This document shows, piece by piece, positions 46,393 to 59,322 of a DNA stretch of 64,000 bases. Under the pieces are notes generated by a model. That model was not told where the DNA came from. It did no database searches and saw only the letters and a program-made list of their open reading frames with translations. How positions within the stretch are numbered: position 1 is the stretch's first letter; each line of letters starts with the position of its first letter. Origin of the DNA: Scedosporium boydii. Its lineage: Eukaryota > Ascomycota > Sordariomycetes > Microascales > Microascaceae. A program made the position numbers and the translations under genes. The DNA lies in assembly GCA_002221725.1 (NCBI GenBank), contig NJFT01000139.1, forward strand, positions 44,205 through 108,204. Direction: 5' to 3'.

Positions 46393-47154
46393 CACAATAG
46401 AGCCGTGCTTCATATTGCCCTTTCTCGACGACGATAACGACTTGTTGCCAACCACATCATCAGCGACCATCATTCTTAATTTTCTGCATGATTCGGAGTT
46501 TAGGAGATCAGAGACATTTTTTTATAACTTCGCCTAGCACATTTTACATCTTTTTTTTTTCTTAGCAATTTCTCCATGGCCCTTCTGTCATGTTTCTATT
46601 CCCCAATATTATATTTTTAAGTTAATACGAGAAGGAAGAGGCGTACATTGGCATGAGGACGCGGTATTATCCCACGGAGTTATGGTACGCTCACGATCTG
46701 GTTATCAACTTTGGGCTCTCCTTTGTGAACGAGGAGGGAGGAATTCGGTTTATAGACGCAATGTGCGCGTGTGGAAGTACGGAACAAGGAGAGTAAGCCT
46801 TGAAAAGCTAGAGTATCCTGCAGATGCGCCCTATGAAGCGCAGCTCTATTCAACATGCAAAGCTGAACATCCCTCATCGAATATCTGGTGCGCCGCCATT
46901 AAGTGACGTTAAATTCTACTGAATGCATTCTTGAACCGAATTTTTCACCACGGACGGGAATGAAAGTTGATGGTTTCACTCATGTTCTTTGTTAGTTCAA
47001 AAGAGGAGAGGGAATGCGTATCAAACAAATATTAGCGCAATAAACATAGGCGTGGCAGCTCTCATCTATTGCTGTACTATGTGTTGTTACAATAATAGAC
47101 CCCTATCGTTCCGTTTCACAGATCCCATATTCCCCCTTTTCTTTCCCGACATGT
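46393..47154. other. Convergent intergenic between Sel1 gene and PUP1
   Basis: Two 3' regions face each other. AT-rich at 46480-46620. An ORF of 74 codons at 46682-46906 has no domain and is not called. Confidence 0.6.
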
Positions 47155-48065
47155 TCACGAGTCCACGTCCATCTTCTCGCCCTCACCTTCGACTGGCAGC
47201 TCCTGGATGTCAACATACCGCCCAATGTCGCCCTTGCGGATAATCTTCTCGTTCAAGACAGCCGTGGTACCAATGGGGAACTTGTAGCTCTGAGTCTTGG
47301 CGGTCCTCTCGTTGGGCTTGACGTAGCCTCGCTTGAGGGTGGTCTTGTCCTTGGTGATGATGGCGACATCGACATTGGAGCCGGAGCCCAAATCGTTGAA
47401 AATACCCGCCAGAATAGCCTCGCTACAGAGCTCTACGGCCTCATCACGAGTGAGATCCCCCTTCCACTTCGTCTCAAAGACAGACATGGCGGCCAGGGAG
47501 CCGGAACCCATGGTTACGTAGGGGAGCTTATCGGTGCTGCCATGAGCGTGGACGGTGAAGAGGTGGGTGCCCGTGGGATCGACGCCGGCGACGACGAGGT
47601 AGGCGCCGATGTAGCCCTGGTATCGGAAGAGGTGCTGCTTGAGCATGGTCATGCAGGTGACGACGCGGGGCTTGCGGCCGGTCGAGAGGGAGTGCAGCTC
47701 GAGGTTGGAGGAGATGATGGCGGTGGTGAATTCGGTGTCGGCGGCTGTTCCGGCGCCGGCGCACCAGATCTGGGGGGCGATGTAGTGGAGCTTTTCGCAG
47801 TTCTTGTCCGCTACTATGGGGCCGCTAGTGGCCCTTGTGTCTGCTGCAATCTAGAAAGCGACGAGAGATACGAGTTAGTCCGGGGAAGAAGAGAGGTTGG
47901 GCAGGGCCAAGCTTGTTGGATGAGCTTTCGAGGACGTACCACTACACCACCATCAAAAATACATCCTACGATAGTGGTACCGGTGCTCGTCGCCTTTGGG
48001 AGAGGAACGCCGCGGGCGTGTAAGGCGGCATTTCGGTTGTAGTTTGTGAAGTCGAATCCGGGCAT
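47155..48065 (-). CDS. PUP1: 20S proteasome subunit beta-2 (Pup1)
   Basis: Catalytic beta-2 (trypsin-like) subunit of the 20S core. Two exons, complement(47155..47850, 47940..48065), 273 aa. The propeptide of 29 residues ends ...KATSTG and is cleaved before TTIVG, so Thr30 becomes the N-terminal nucleophile. In mature numbering, Asp17 (IAADTR) and Lys33 (NCEKLHY) are in place, so the active site looks intact. Further family sequence includes [34 protein letters not shown], and [15 protein letters not shown]; the C-terminal tail that wraps beta-3 is present ([20 protein letters not shown], ending EGEKMDVDS). The 89-nt intron sits right after GGVV, with donor GTACGT and acceptor CTAG. Divergent from NUP159. 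Confidence 0.96.
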
Positions 48066-49233
48066 CTTGACTGCTTCTCTGTAGTAGGTTGCTAATGGTG
48101 GATGGTCTCTAGACGACGCAATTGAGAAACTGTGTCTATCGATATGAGATTATTCAATCGTAGTATTCTATCCGCAGCTCCGGGGGGTTATGCTGAGGGA
48201 CAGGGCAGGAAGTCGTGGTCAATAAATTGGGTCGTTCGGTGGGAGATCTTGTTTGGCAAAGGTAACTGGAAATCGAGATGACGAGGCTCAGAGCTGCCTT
48301 CTCAGACCTCAGCACTGCAAGGCACCCAGACGCGCTGCGTAGCTGTGATTGGAGTTGCTGAAGAGGTGCTTGTGGTCCCAGCTTCTCACATGATTGCTGA
48401 CTCAGCTGAGCTATCCAAGTGCTTGTCTTGTATAAGCCGGCGAAGGCACCTCCGAGTATCTGTATTTCTCAAGCTCAAAGCTGCTGGATACAACTTGCTC
48501 CTATACCTCCTAAGCTCGTTCAAGACTCTGTCTTCTGGGTGAATTACGGACCTATGTTCACGAAGCCAGAGGCAGTGTTTTGAGTCCCAATCAGAAGCCT
48601 CAGACAGCTGATAAGCATACAAGAGCATACAAGAACATACAAATCTGCCTGAGAGGGCTGCTTTCGGAGTTGCCTTCTCAATATTCTCTACCAGTTTGAA
48701 AAGTCGGATACCCCATGAATAAGCTGATCAGGATTTTGTCTGAAGTTGTATATATTCGCGTATCCTCGAGACACCCTTCCAGACGCTTATCATCCCTGAT
48801 CAAGGGTCTCGGTCAACCACCGAGAAAGCGGACCCAAGTCACGTGAAGCGCTCGAAATCTGGGATCCATCAGAGCTCGATCAATATTTTGTAGATGCCCA
48901 TCCAAGAGCAGAAAGCTATCAGGCAGGCAAGGCAGCCACCTGCGTTCCTTCCTTAAACCTAACATAACGCGACTTATCACGATATATAAGCCTCGAGTGC
49001 GTCTCCCATTCTATCCCGAGCATTTACGACCCCCATTGTATTTTAATTCCTCTTTTTCAGAGCACACCACTCGCGCCTTGACCGAGATCTCTCATCTTCC
49101 ATCAACTTTCATCTCGAATCACGCACTTCCACCTTTCGATTACCCCCGCTACGCGATATCCAACAACGGATGCAGGTTAAGCTATCGCAGAATTAAGCTA
49201 CTACCCGAACAGCTTTCCCAGCGCCATTTTATC
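48066..49233. promoter_or_regulatory. Divergent promoter region, PUP1 / NUP159
   Basis: About 1.17 kb between divergent starts. TTTGGCAAAGG at about 48251 loosely resembles the yeast proteasome control element core (GGTGGCAAA), but it is not a match I would call. The region next to NUP159 (49000-49233) is pyrimidine-rich. Confidence 0.55.
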
Positions 49234-52200
49234 ATGGCTTTCAGCTTTGGGAGCTCCGCTGGCGCGATGGCGAACAACTCGTCATCGGCCGGCGGCGCAG
49301 GTCCCGAGCTTGAGGTCATTCAAACGGATGTAAGTGCGTCGTCTGTGATCGCGGACATGGTTCCTCCTCTCTCGCCTCTCCTTAGTGGTACTGCCAATGC
49401 TAACACGCGTATCTTTGTCTCATAGTCTCTCGGCTTCCGTTCTATTGCATCAGACGCTAGAGTTCGCCTCACCTCGGCCTGGAGCTCTGAACCCTCCGCG
49501 ACCGCCTCCATTCTCAGCATTGCCTCGCGGAAAGGTCTGGTTGCTGCCGCGGGACCAGAAGGAGTCGTACTGGCATCCACCGAATCTGTTCGAAAGGCCT
49601 TCGAAGCCCCGAAGGAGGGCGAATCTGATATCCGCAGCTTCGAGCCGCAACTCAAGCTCCCGCTCCCTATGCGCGTTTCCCAGCTCGCTTTTACCGCCGA
49701 CGAAGCCTACCTAATATTGTCTGCCGAATCCGGTGGCGGACTCGCCGTGTACGACGTGCAAGCGCTACTCCAAGGAAATACCCAACCCTTGTTCGAGCTG
49801 GGTACGAACGGAACCTCCTTACGAGTCCTACTTCCGAACCCCACCACTGAAAAGGCGGAACTTTGCGCCGTTGTTGATGTCAACGGAAATCTATACATGG
49901 CGAATCTGAAGGAACGCGCCCTCAGCAACCCCTTAAAGACTCAAGTCAGTAGTGTCAGCTGGAGTACCAAGGGAAAGCAGCTAGTAGCTGGTTTGGCGGA
50001 TGGAACTATTTTCCAGATGGCGCCCGAAGGCGAAGTCAAGGCCCAGATTCCTAAGCCTCCCGGTGTTGGTGACTATCACGGTAAGCTCTACCTTTTCGCT
50101 TTTTTTTTTCGCGTTCTAGTCCATTTTGCTGTATGATTTGCTAACCATCACCGAAGTATCTACTCTTGTGTGGCTCGAAAACCACCTCTTCTTAGCAATC
50201 CATACCTCGACAAACGAGTCGCCTCCTTCTTCCGTCTATCACATAATAACCAGAACCCCTCCCGTGACATACACATTCCAAAAAATTGGGGATCCAGTTG
50301 ATCCCTTCGGCTCCGACAAAGTGCCGCATCACTTTATTCTGAGGCTGAAAGATTTCCCGCCAAACCTCCAAGACCTCCTGATCGTGACATCAACTGCATC
50401 TCCCGACGTTGGTCTCCTGAGCCGGTCAAAGACTCCGCTAGCGACAGACAAGCCGGCGGATGCCATTACAAACGTTTTCACGATGACAGAAATGGCAGAC
50501 GACTCGAGACGGGCAGGCCTCCCAATGACGGAGGATTTCCAAAATGCGATTCCGGTGGGCTGCGCCCTTGACCTGTCGGCCAAGGATACGGTATATAAGC
50601 CAATCCCTTCAGAAGAAATAGATGAATCACCCGGCCCAGTTCCGGGCTACTGGGTTCTCACACATGATGGTATTCTCTCTGCGTGGTGGGTAATATACTC
50701 CGAATCTATCAAAGGGGGTACTACCTATCCAGGTATGGCAACTGTAGATACTTCCGCTCCGGCTCCGGCTTCGGCGCCTGCGCCTACGCCTGCATTATCA
50801 ACGCCAACCACTGCCGGCACGTCTATTTTCGGATCGGCCACTCCTGCGGCCCCAGCATTTGGAGGCTCTTCCGCTCTTGGCGCGAAGCCTTCTCCATGGG
50901 GAGCTCCAAGTCCAGCTACCCCTACGGCGCCGAAGCCGTCCGCACCCGTGTTCGGAGCAAGCTCATTCGGGAGCACCCCCGGTTCTGCGGCCCCTGCCTT
51001 CGGACAGCCCTCTACATTTGGAACTGCTTCTACTGTAGGGGTGAAAACGTCCCCCTGGGGTACTGCAGCTACGTCCACAACGACGCCAACCTTTGGCCAG
51101 TCAGGCTTCGCGACGCTAGGCGCATCGAAGAGTATCTTCGGCAGCCCAAGCGCAGCACCGTCTACTGCGCCATCTGGCGGCGGCTTTGCTGGCTTTGCGA
51201 GTAAAGGTGGGTTCGGCTCGCTCGCGTCCGGAACCACGGGCGGAACTAGCATATTTGGTAGCAAGACGGCAGAGAAAACTAGTCTTCTGCAGTCCACTGA
51301 CACCACATCAGCTTTCCCTCCACCGCAACCAAGCGCGGCTGCCCCTAGCTCTGGTCTTTTTGGTGCGTCTACGCCTTTCAAGCTTCACACCTCGTTCAAG
51401 CCGGACCACACGGCCAAGGATGAGGCCGATGAAAAGCCAGAAAGCGGAGGTGGCGGACTCTTTGGCAGTGGCCTCGGAAGTTCTTTCGGGTCTGCCCTCC
51501 GCGCAACCACACAGACCACATCGCCGCCTGCGGCGGTACCGCCAAGCAAGGAGGAAGAGATGGAAGTAGCGGAGCCTCAAGCTCCTACGCCCCAGCCCAA
51601 GAGCATATTCTCTATCCCGTCGACAACGCCGACGACAACCCCGGCACCCACGAGATTTAGCTTTGAGACTTCGGCGCCGAAGACGACTCTCTTCGGTACA
51701 ACTCTCCCTGCTAAACCTCCGAGCACGAGCTTCGGCAGCCTGTTTAAGACCCCTGAGCCAGCCACAGGTGATAGTAAGTTTGCCGCCAAATTACCAAAGA
51801 TCAGGGTTGACAACGAGGATCTCCCTCTCCCTCCAGAGTCGACCAGCAGAGCCGCCTACCCACTAGGAGATTCATCTTCATCCGCAGGGACGGCCACCGA
51901 ACCAGAGCAACAGTCCCCCACTAAGGCCGAGGAAGCGCCACTTCCTCCCGACTTCCTTACGACCCCTAAGCAAAAGGCGGCACCCAAAGCAGCTGAGGAG
52001 GCACCCTTGCCACCCGACTTCCTCAAAGTTCCCAGCGCGAGGAAGCCTGGTCCTACTGTTGTGGAAGAAGCACCTCTTCCTCCGGAGCCGATAACTACAC
52101 CGCTGAAGACGGTCACCGAGAAACCTAAGCCGAAACTGTTTGGAACCCCAGAAGAAGCCCCCTTGCCGCCGGATTTCCTTCCCAAACGACCACAGCAACG

Positions 52201-53770
52201 GGCTCTTCCAGTGCCAGCCGTCCCAGAACCGGAGGAGGAAAGCGATTTTAGTGAAGAAGAAGAAGAGGAGGAGGAGGAGGGATCAGAAGGCAGCGCGGTT
52301 GATGTCGCTAAGGATCTTAGCCCATCCATTACAGGACTAACCCAAACCCCTGGAATGACTCCGCAGAGCTCATTCGGAGGCGGCCTCGGTGGTAGTGGAT
52401 ATATGGTGAACGTGCCCCAGCAGGAACCGCCCCGATCGCTTTTTGGGGAAATTAACCGCAGAGGACCGATATTCCCCCCTCCTCCTACGAGGCAGAGCCC
52501 CCGGTCTCCCAGTCCAGTTCGTCCCACCCGTCCCTTCGGCCTTGAGGCCTCCCGATCCGTCAGTGCACCGGGTATGGCCTCTCAAATTCTTGGCACCACG
52601 AAAAAGCCTCCGTCGTCACTTGGCATGTCGATTGTCGCAAGAGGCCCGTCCGAAGAAGAAGCGATTCTACTCCAACAAAGGAAACTGCGAGAGAAACGTG
52701 AGGCTGAGGAAACTCAACCGCTTGTGGACGAAGAGGCAGACGAAATCCAGCGCATCCTTGCGTCGGAGGTCGAAAGCACACTCGAGATTGACCAGTTCAT
52801 GGCCCACACGGATGTCGCCCCCCCGGCCCATGACAGCATTCCTGCCCAAGTCGAGGCCGTTTATCGCGACATCAACTCCATGATTGATACTCTCGGACTA
52901 AATGCCCGGGCTGTAAGGGCCTTTGTTCAGGGCCACATGGAGAAGATTATACCGGGGACGCGAACTCAGGAGGATCTTGAGATTGCAGATGACTGGGTGC
53001 TTTGCGAACTCGAGGACTTGTCGGACATCGTTGATAGGGATCTGGCAGAAAATTTGGCAGAGTGTCGCGTTCAGGATGTCGACGCCAAAAAGATTGAATG
53101 CAGCGAGCTCCTGCGCAGCATGTCGAAGCTGAGGGCTAGGCAAAATGACCTGGGGCTCATGTTGGCGAGATTTGATCCAGACCAGGCCGATGCGTTCCGC
53201 AATATGCCTCTCAGCGCCGAGCAGGCCGCCCAGCAAAACGATTTACGACGCGAGTTCGCCAAACTCTCGAAGCTTCTCGCCGAGGCTGAGGAGGCTGTCA
53301 CTCTTCTTAAGACGAGAATCGCATCTGTGGCAGGTCCATCCGGCAAGGGACCGCAGCCACCTACCGTCGACGCCGTCATGCGGACAATTACCAAGATGAC
53401 GACCATGGTCGAGAAGCGTAGCGGCGATGTCGACGTTCTCGAGAATCAGATGCGGAAGCTCCGCACTAGCTCGGTATCAAGCCGCGAGGGCACGCCCATG
53501 ACGCCGAAGACGCCCAAGAGGGCGTCGGTCATTTCCCCGGACGGCACCCTCATCGGCACGCCGCGAAATTTCCGCAACTCGCTGGCTTCGTCGGTGTCGC
53601 CGTACAAGGGTTCCGGGACGCCGATAAGGAAGAAGCTCAGCGGGTTCTCGGAGGAGGAGAAGAAGGAGTTGATGGAGCGGAGGGCGAAGAAGCAGGCTAT
53701 ACTACGAAAGTTGAGGACTAGGGTTGAAGAGAATGGTGTGAACGTGTGGACGATGGAGGAGATTGAGTGA
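49234..53770 (+). CDS. NUP159: Nucleoporin Nup159 (cytoplasmic filament)
   Basis: Nuclear-pore protein on the cytoplasmic face that anchors the helicase Dbp5 for mRNA export. Three exons: 49234..49329, 49426..50080, 50157..53770; 1454 aa. The N-terminal part (about 25-440) matches the beta-propeller (SLGFRSIASDARVRL, VSQLAFTADEAYLILSAESG, YHVSTLVWLENHLFLAI-type joins). An FG/SxFG-rich region follows (SIFGSATPAAPAFGGSS, SSFGSTPGSAAPAFGQ, GSGLGSSFGSAL). Next come four EEAPLPPDFL-type repeats (51929-52180), an acidic run, and a C-terminal helical/coiled-coil part (DINSMIDTLGLNARAVRAFV, LLAEAEEAVTLLKTRIAS), which assembles with Nup82. Introns are 96 and 76 nt; the first lies after IQTD. It is the largest gene in the window. 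Confidence 0.95.
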
Positions 53771-54261
53771 AGAGGGATGAGAGAGGGCGAGGGACTTAAT
53801 ATCACTCGGTTCCATGATGATGAAAAAAGGTACTGCCTAGGTACCATTGTATTACTTTGAAAGGGAATTGAAGACGGCGAAGTCGAATAAAGTGTATTAG
53901 GCAAGGACTCTTTAGATAGGTATGAAGAAACAGAAAACCATATCGATATCCATTAGATCGAATGCTATTAGTTGCGTATTCTCATATCTCATTGTAGTCA
54001 ACATCGTCATGCTTGGCTCCGAGGTCTCTTAGGAGCCCTTAATAGATACAATCTTCCCATCGCGAGGCATTTCAGTCTCAATATCCAGAAGCAGATCCAT
54101 CATAACTCTCCTTTCTCCCGCCACCATTCCCTCTTACTCTCGGATCCCTCCTCCACCTCAACCTTTCCTTCACCCTTAGGCCTCGCAATCGCAATCATCC
54201 GGCGTTCCTTCTCCATTTCTTTTTCCATTTCCGTCTCCCCTTCTTCCGCGTCCAACGAACG
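53771..54261. other. Convergent intergenic between NUP159 and trehalase gene
   Basis: 491 bp with both 3' UTRs. No structured element recognised beyond a T/C-rich tract at 54100-54250. Confidence 0.6.
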
Positions 54262-56396
54262 TCATAACTTTCGCCCAGGATGAACATTCGCAGCCTCGAT
54301 TTCGCCACAGTCCGGCCTCCTCAAGTCATTCTTAAACGTATCCACAATCCAGATCAGCACACCATTCGTCCATCCAAAGCCCTCGACGACCTCGTACTCG
54401 CCACCGCCCCCTACGCGGTTGATAGCCGCATCGGAGTACTTCTCAAACATGACGCCCTTATCCTCGTCCGTCAGGCCGGGGAGCTGCGGGGTCTCAGAGG
54501 TCGATCCGCCCGTGGCGTACCAAGTACAGAAGGTAGAGTCGAGGTATCGTTGGGCGATGGAGAGGGCCAAGTCCTGCGTGGCGCGGTAGGACGGGTCCTT
54601 GTCCGTAAAGGTGGGCGGGGTGTTCAGGAGGCCGGAGATCAGGATGTGGATGAGCGGGGGCCACACGTTCGGCTGGTCCCACTGCTCGCCCGTGCGGAAG
54701 TTGGTGGCGGGGATGCCGCCAGGGCGGAGGTCGAGATACCTCGCTACGCGGTCGTAGGCTAGCTTTACGGCTAGGGGGTTATCCTTGAGGTGGGACGGCG
54801 CGGCGCCGGTCCAGAAGGGGTAGAACTGCGCCGCGGAGAAGGAGACCTGCAGGTCGTCCTCGGGAGCCGTGAACCGTTCGAAGTCGGCGGTGTCCTTGTC
54901 GGCGGGGACGTAGATGTTCTGCGCGTTGGAGGTGAGGTTGAAGTCGAAGTAGCTGTTCAGCGTCTCGTTCCACATGGTGGCGTACATGGCCGCGCTGCGG
55001 TCCTCGGCCTTGGAGCGCCATTGCGCAGCGGCCTCTTTGTCCCCGGTAGCCTCAAGCAACTCTGCGATGACGATCTCGTTGCCGTAGAGGATAGAGTTGA
55101 GGTCTACGGGGACGGTGCCGACGATGTTCAGGTAGCGGAGGGGGAAGTAGACGTCGTCGGCGGCGTCTCGCGGGCGGGAGATCCAGCGGCTCGAGTAGTC
55201 CCAGCCGCTTTCGGCGCCGGTGGCGAGGTTCTTGTAGACGAGCGCTTTTTGTTCGTCGGTGAGCTTCTCGACTTCGGGGTAGATGATGCCGGACTTGGCG
55301 TAGTAGGATGCGTTGTTGGCGGTGATGTAATCTTCGCGGAAAGACTCGGGTCGGGGTTGGTTGTTATCAACGTTGTACCTAGATGGAGGTGTTAGTTGGC
55401 CGATGGCCGAGGAAAGTTCTCTTGGTGCGGGCATGGGGACGGGCGTACTGGTTTAGCGTGTAGCTCTTGTTTCCAACGGTCACCGTGACTGATCGGTTAT
55501 TTGTGAAGAACTCATGTTCCTTGATAAGCAGCGGCACGGCCCTATCCAAAATGCTCGTGTCGTTCGTAGAGTGGACATAAGCCTTGACCATCTGCGAAAG
55601 CAACGGCGGCTGCGACCTATTCAGATAGTACTTCCTCGCACCGTTCGGCACGAAGCCATAATCGTTGACAAAGTCCAAAAAGTTCTCGATAATGTTCTTC
55701 GAGATGTCGACGAAATCGCCGCCGGTACGCAGCAGGCCCTCGACGATCCAGTACGAGTCCCAGTAATAGGGCTCTCGGAAGCGACCTCCTGCGACGACAA
55801 AGGTGCGGTTTACCGGCAGGAAGCTGTCGGGGCAGTCCGAGCATTCCCCCGAGCCGACGTAGGACCGCGTTAGATCGGGCCAGATGTCGATGACCTTGGA
55901 GACAAACTCGCGAATGACTGTATCGTTAACCTCGTCGAGGAATGCAGGGTCGGTCGAGAGCTCTTCTGGCGGGACGTGGACGAGCTCGCCGCCAGGCTCT
56001 GCGAAGTACTCGGAGAGGAAGTCTTGGAGGGCGGTGTCATTCTTGAGAGGCTTCTCGAGCTTCTCGAAAGCGGCAAGAATTTCGTCTAGGGGCTTCTTGC
56101 CCGGCCTGGCGGATTGGTGTAAGTGAACTGCTATGTGCTGATGCATGTGTCGGGAGGCTAAACTGCAACCAAGCCTGTTGCTTTGGGGAGTGTTTGAATT
56201 ATATATCTACTTACATGTCGACAAAGGTCTTGGAGTCGGAAAATGGCCGCGCAAGCTCCACTTCTCTCAGGAGATCGCCATGGCAATAAATGGGTGAGTC
56301 GCAAGGCACGATGATGTTTCCGTCGGTATAGAGCGCCTGTGTAATGGGAACGGCAGCGAGCAGCGTCGCCGCCAGGCGGTTGATTGTAGACGCCAT
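54262..56396 (-). CDS. tre-1: Secreted GH37 trehalase
   Basis: Hydrolyses trehalose to two glucose molecules with inversion. Three exons: complement(54262..55378, 55449..56105, 56215..56396), 651 aa. The N-terminus MASTINRLAATLLAAVPITQA is a signal peptide, so the enzyme is secreted or wall-bound, unlike the cytosolic neutral trehalase with its calcium-binding region. Trehalase signature 1 (GGRFREPYYWDSYW, about 167-180) and signature 2 (QWDQPNVWPP, about 512-521) are intact. The catalytic-acid segment SGWDYSSRW is at about 336-345, and the Gly-rich end GGGGEYEVVEGFGWTNGV is present. Many N-x-S/T sites support secretion. Introns are 109 and 70 nt; the second joins CA|GTAC to give NQYNVDNNQPRP, the family sequence. 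Its closest known relative in style is the N. crassa tre-1 enzyme. Confidence 0.94.
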
Positions 56397-57975
56397 TGCG
56401 GTGTGGGAAGCCGAAGCTCGGACGTCGTGTGAGACTTCAATTGCCCGTTTCAAGCAAGCAAACACCTCTGCAAAGGGTTCAATTGGCCAATGGGTTTGAG
56501 CAGATCTATCCCAGAGTTGGTGATACGAAGGGGGATGCAAGGGATATAATATAGACAGCTTCAGAGCCCAATTTCATCAATCGGACTCGGCGACAATTCC
56601 GCCATTGTCTTAAGAAATAAGAGACAATGACCTCTTATTGCCCACATCATTGATCCGAGCTGCAAGTCGAGCTACCCTTGTTCGGCTCGCCCCAATATCG
56701 TCCCTGTCAGCTTCGCAGCGAACTGTAAAAAGCCGACGTAATGATTCCTTCCCATCCAGTCGATCAAGGCAACACACCACTGCGCCCCATCCGGCCGCAA
56801 GCTGCAGATCAATTTTCCGCTCCTGACTTTTCGCCACGAGGCGGGGGGGAACAATTGAAGCTTGGTTGGGGTCCCCACAGACATCTTCCCACTCGGTCGG
56901 GCAGGCAGCAGAAGCAAGGTGCCGATGACTTGGATGCAGGAAAGTTGGCGCTGAAGCTTCAACGTTCTTCCTTTCCACTGCCTTCCAAATGGGGATCCAC
57001 CTGGCTCTGCCCTCCCCGCATTCCTTCGGTCGTCTCTCGGGGCTTCCAGGGGTTCAAACCTCCATGAAGATTCGCTCAGATTGGGCAGTCAGTCGTCCAC
57101 TACGCGGGGTGCCCGCTGCCCCAGACTTGCGGATGCAGCATTCAGTCGGTCTAATTGCCAGCGCCTCTGACGTCGCTGGACAGAGAGAAGCTAAACCCCA
57201 GGTTGTGGAGAAAGGCCCGAACACACGCCCAACTCGAGCTTTCTTTCCATGATCTCGATGAGAACGCTAACCCTGAAGAGCAGGACGAAATTCTAGAAAG
57301 AGGGCATAGGGCGAGGAAAAGAAAAATCAGTTCACCATCAACGAAGAGAGATGTAAGCTTAATTTCTAGTCTTGCCCAGCTATCCATGTCCTTCCCCACC
57401 AAACCCGGGCGTACCATCGGCGTTTTCTCTCTTACAGCCTAACAATCACCAATGGGGGAGAGAACGGCCGAACGCCGGAGAGACTTAGCGGTTGATTTTG
57501 CCGCATCGCGTCTCGGTGCTGACCGAGTACAACTCGGTCTTGCCATTATCAATCCTTCTTCTTTTCCGTACTTCGTAGTGGATTTAAAAGGCTTGGCCGC
57601 TGCTACCTTCCAAGTTGAACCAAGGGCCACTGCAAGGCCTGCACCGTTCGGGCTTTCATGGTACAATTCTTATCACAGGCAAGAGCCGGAATCCCCGCAT
57701 GAGGGAGAGGATGGACCACTCATATTATTTGCCGAAAGCTATGGGTAGCTGTGGGATGCCGGTTTCCAGAATTCTATCCGAATAGCCTCATCACGAGTTC
57801 CAAAACTGGGGAACCCCCATGCATCCTAGGTCGTTGGTGTTTCCGCATCTCGGTCGAATTGCTTCACAAACGCATGTCAAAAAGGCGTGAAATTTTGACA
57901 AGAGCAAAAGTTCCCTCGTAGAAGCTCCGTGGAAGAGCCGGTCAGCACCGGCGATATTCTTTCTGTTAGCTAGCT
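56397..57975. other. Intergenic between trehalase and threonine aldolase genes
   Basis: About 1.6 kb. Forward ORFs of 87-108 codons overlap reverse ones of similar size and show no domains. One exact TACTTCGTA at 57569-57577. A GGGGTTCAAACCTCC stretch at about 57050 resembles a tRNA T-arm but has no partner arms. Confidence 0.6.
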
Positions 57976-59322
57976 TCAATTCGACCGACGATACATGGAA
58001 GTCCTCTCTTGGCTGACATGTCCTTCCGGCCCGGCGGTGGCGCCTTGAGCGTCCGCCAGAGCAGCCTTAAACACTCGCTCCAATCGCGGCAGTATTTCCT
58101 GCTCGTTCATGGCGACCTGGTAGCTTATTACCAGCCGGTTCCCCATCAAGCGCAATCCTTCCAGCTTGCCAAGCTCCTCAAACTTCTCATCCGAGCAGCC
58201 AGCGGCGTTGAGGTCCAGCCAGCACATGTTCGTGTGCACGGGATGCACGAGCTTCCCTCCCAACTCAGTCCATAGCTTCTCCACCTTCCTCGTCGTCTCG
58301 TGCGACAGCCTCAAAAGACCACCCTCTCCGTTAGGGCCTTTTCCGAACGTCTCGTCCACCGCTACTCTCGCCGCCGCAGTAACCACAGCGCCCTGGCGGA
58401 GGCCGCCACCAATCGACTTCCTCACCCATCGCGCCCTCTTGATGACGTCCGCCGGGCCGACTAGAATGCTTCCAACAGGCGCGCCCAATCCCTTGGAGAA
58501 GCACAAACTCACCGTGTCGAACTGCGAACAGAACTCCGGTAGGGACCCCGCACCGGCCGTGACGGCCTCCCAGAGACGCGCGCCGTCGCAGTGCATCAGG
58601 ATGCTGTGCTCCCGGGCAAAGGCCGAGATGCGCTTGACCTCGGAGAGCGGCGTGATCATTCCATTGAGCGTATTCTCCAGGGAAATGACCCGAGTCGGGC
58701 AGTCGTGAACGTCGTCGGTGAGTACTACGTTCTTTTGGACGTCTTCAAGCGTAAGATAGATTCCGTTCTCGGGAAGGACGGGCGTCACAAGCGCGCCGGT
58801 AAGTGTAGCGACACTGTAAGTCGCATCCAGAATAGAGATGTGAGCATAATCCTCCCCAACTTGCAACGGCTTCTGGAGACCAGCCAAAGGACTAGCAACT
58901 CACCCTCCTGCCTCATAATTCATAATGTGGGAGCGCTTGTCGCACAGAACTCCGTGAGGAGGCTGCGTGAGCAGAGACCTCAGCGCAAGTTGGTTGCCCA
59001 TCGTCCCGGATAGGACGAAAAGGCTTGCCTCCTTGCCTGTTAGTTCTGCCAGATGTGACTCGAGATCATTTGTAGTCTGGCCCTCTTGAAAGACATCATC
59101 AAGGAGAGTGCATGACTGGATGGCAGCCAGCATCGATGGCGTTGGGGTTGTCGCCACATCCGCTTGAGTAGGGAGAGGTCAAAGTTAGCACAGAAGCGAT
59201 AGTGAGTCAGTTTCGAGGAGAGTTAAGTCTTCACTCTCGGAGCTCGATCACTCACTCCGTAGATCAAATCCTCCAGGGCCCTTGTGGCCGATCCAGCCAT
59301 TATGGGATGCGCCACCGGTCAT
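57976..59322 (-). CDS. GLY1: L-threonine aldolase (PLP enzyme)
   Basis: Cleaves threonine (or allo-threonine) to glycine and acetaldehyde. Three exons: complement(57976..58813, 58904..59162, 59256..59322), 387 aa from the ATG at 59322 (MTGGASHNGW). Family landmarks are FDLRTDVATTPTPSML, SGTMGNQLALRSLL, YEAGGVATLTGALV, ISLENTLNGMITPL, HCDGARLWEA and the PLP-lysine motif CFSKGLGAPVGS (Lys about 216). The joins through introns of 93 and 90 nt restore these. The first exon is open upstream to an in-frame ATG at 59538, which would add 72 residues rich in Arg and Ser and ending RRFLSTTRARSVD, resembling a mitochondrial presequence; cytosolic and mitochondrial forms are therefore possible. The short form is the conservative call. 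Confidence 0.92.

Noticed and set aside
48245..48262. Proteasome-associated control element upstream of PUP1
   Set aside because: TTTGGCAAAGG matches only part of GGTGGCAAA; not enough to call.
57035..57070. T-arm-like GGGGTTCAAACCTCC suggesting a tRNA
   Set aside because: No D-arm, anticodon stem or acceptor pairing upstream.
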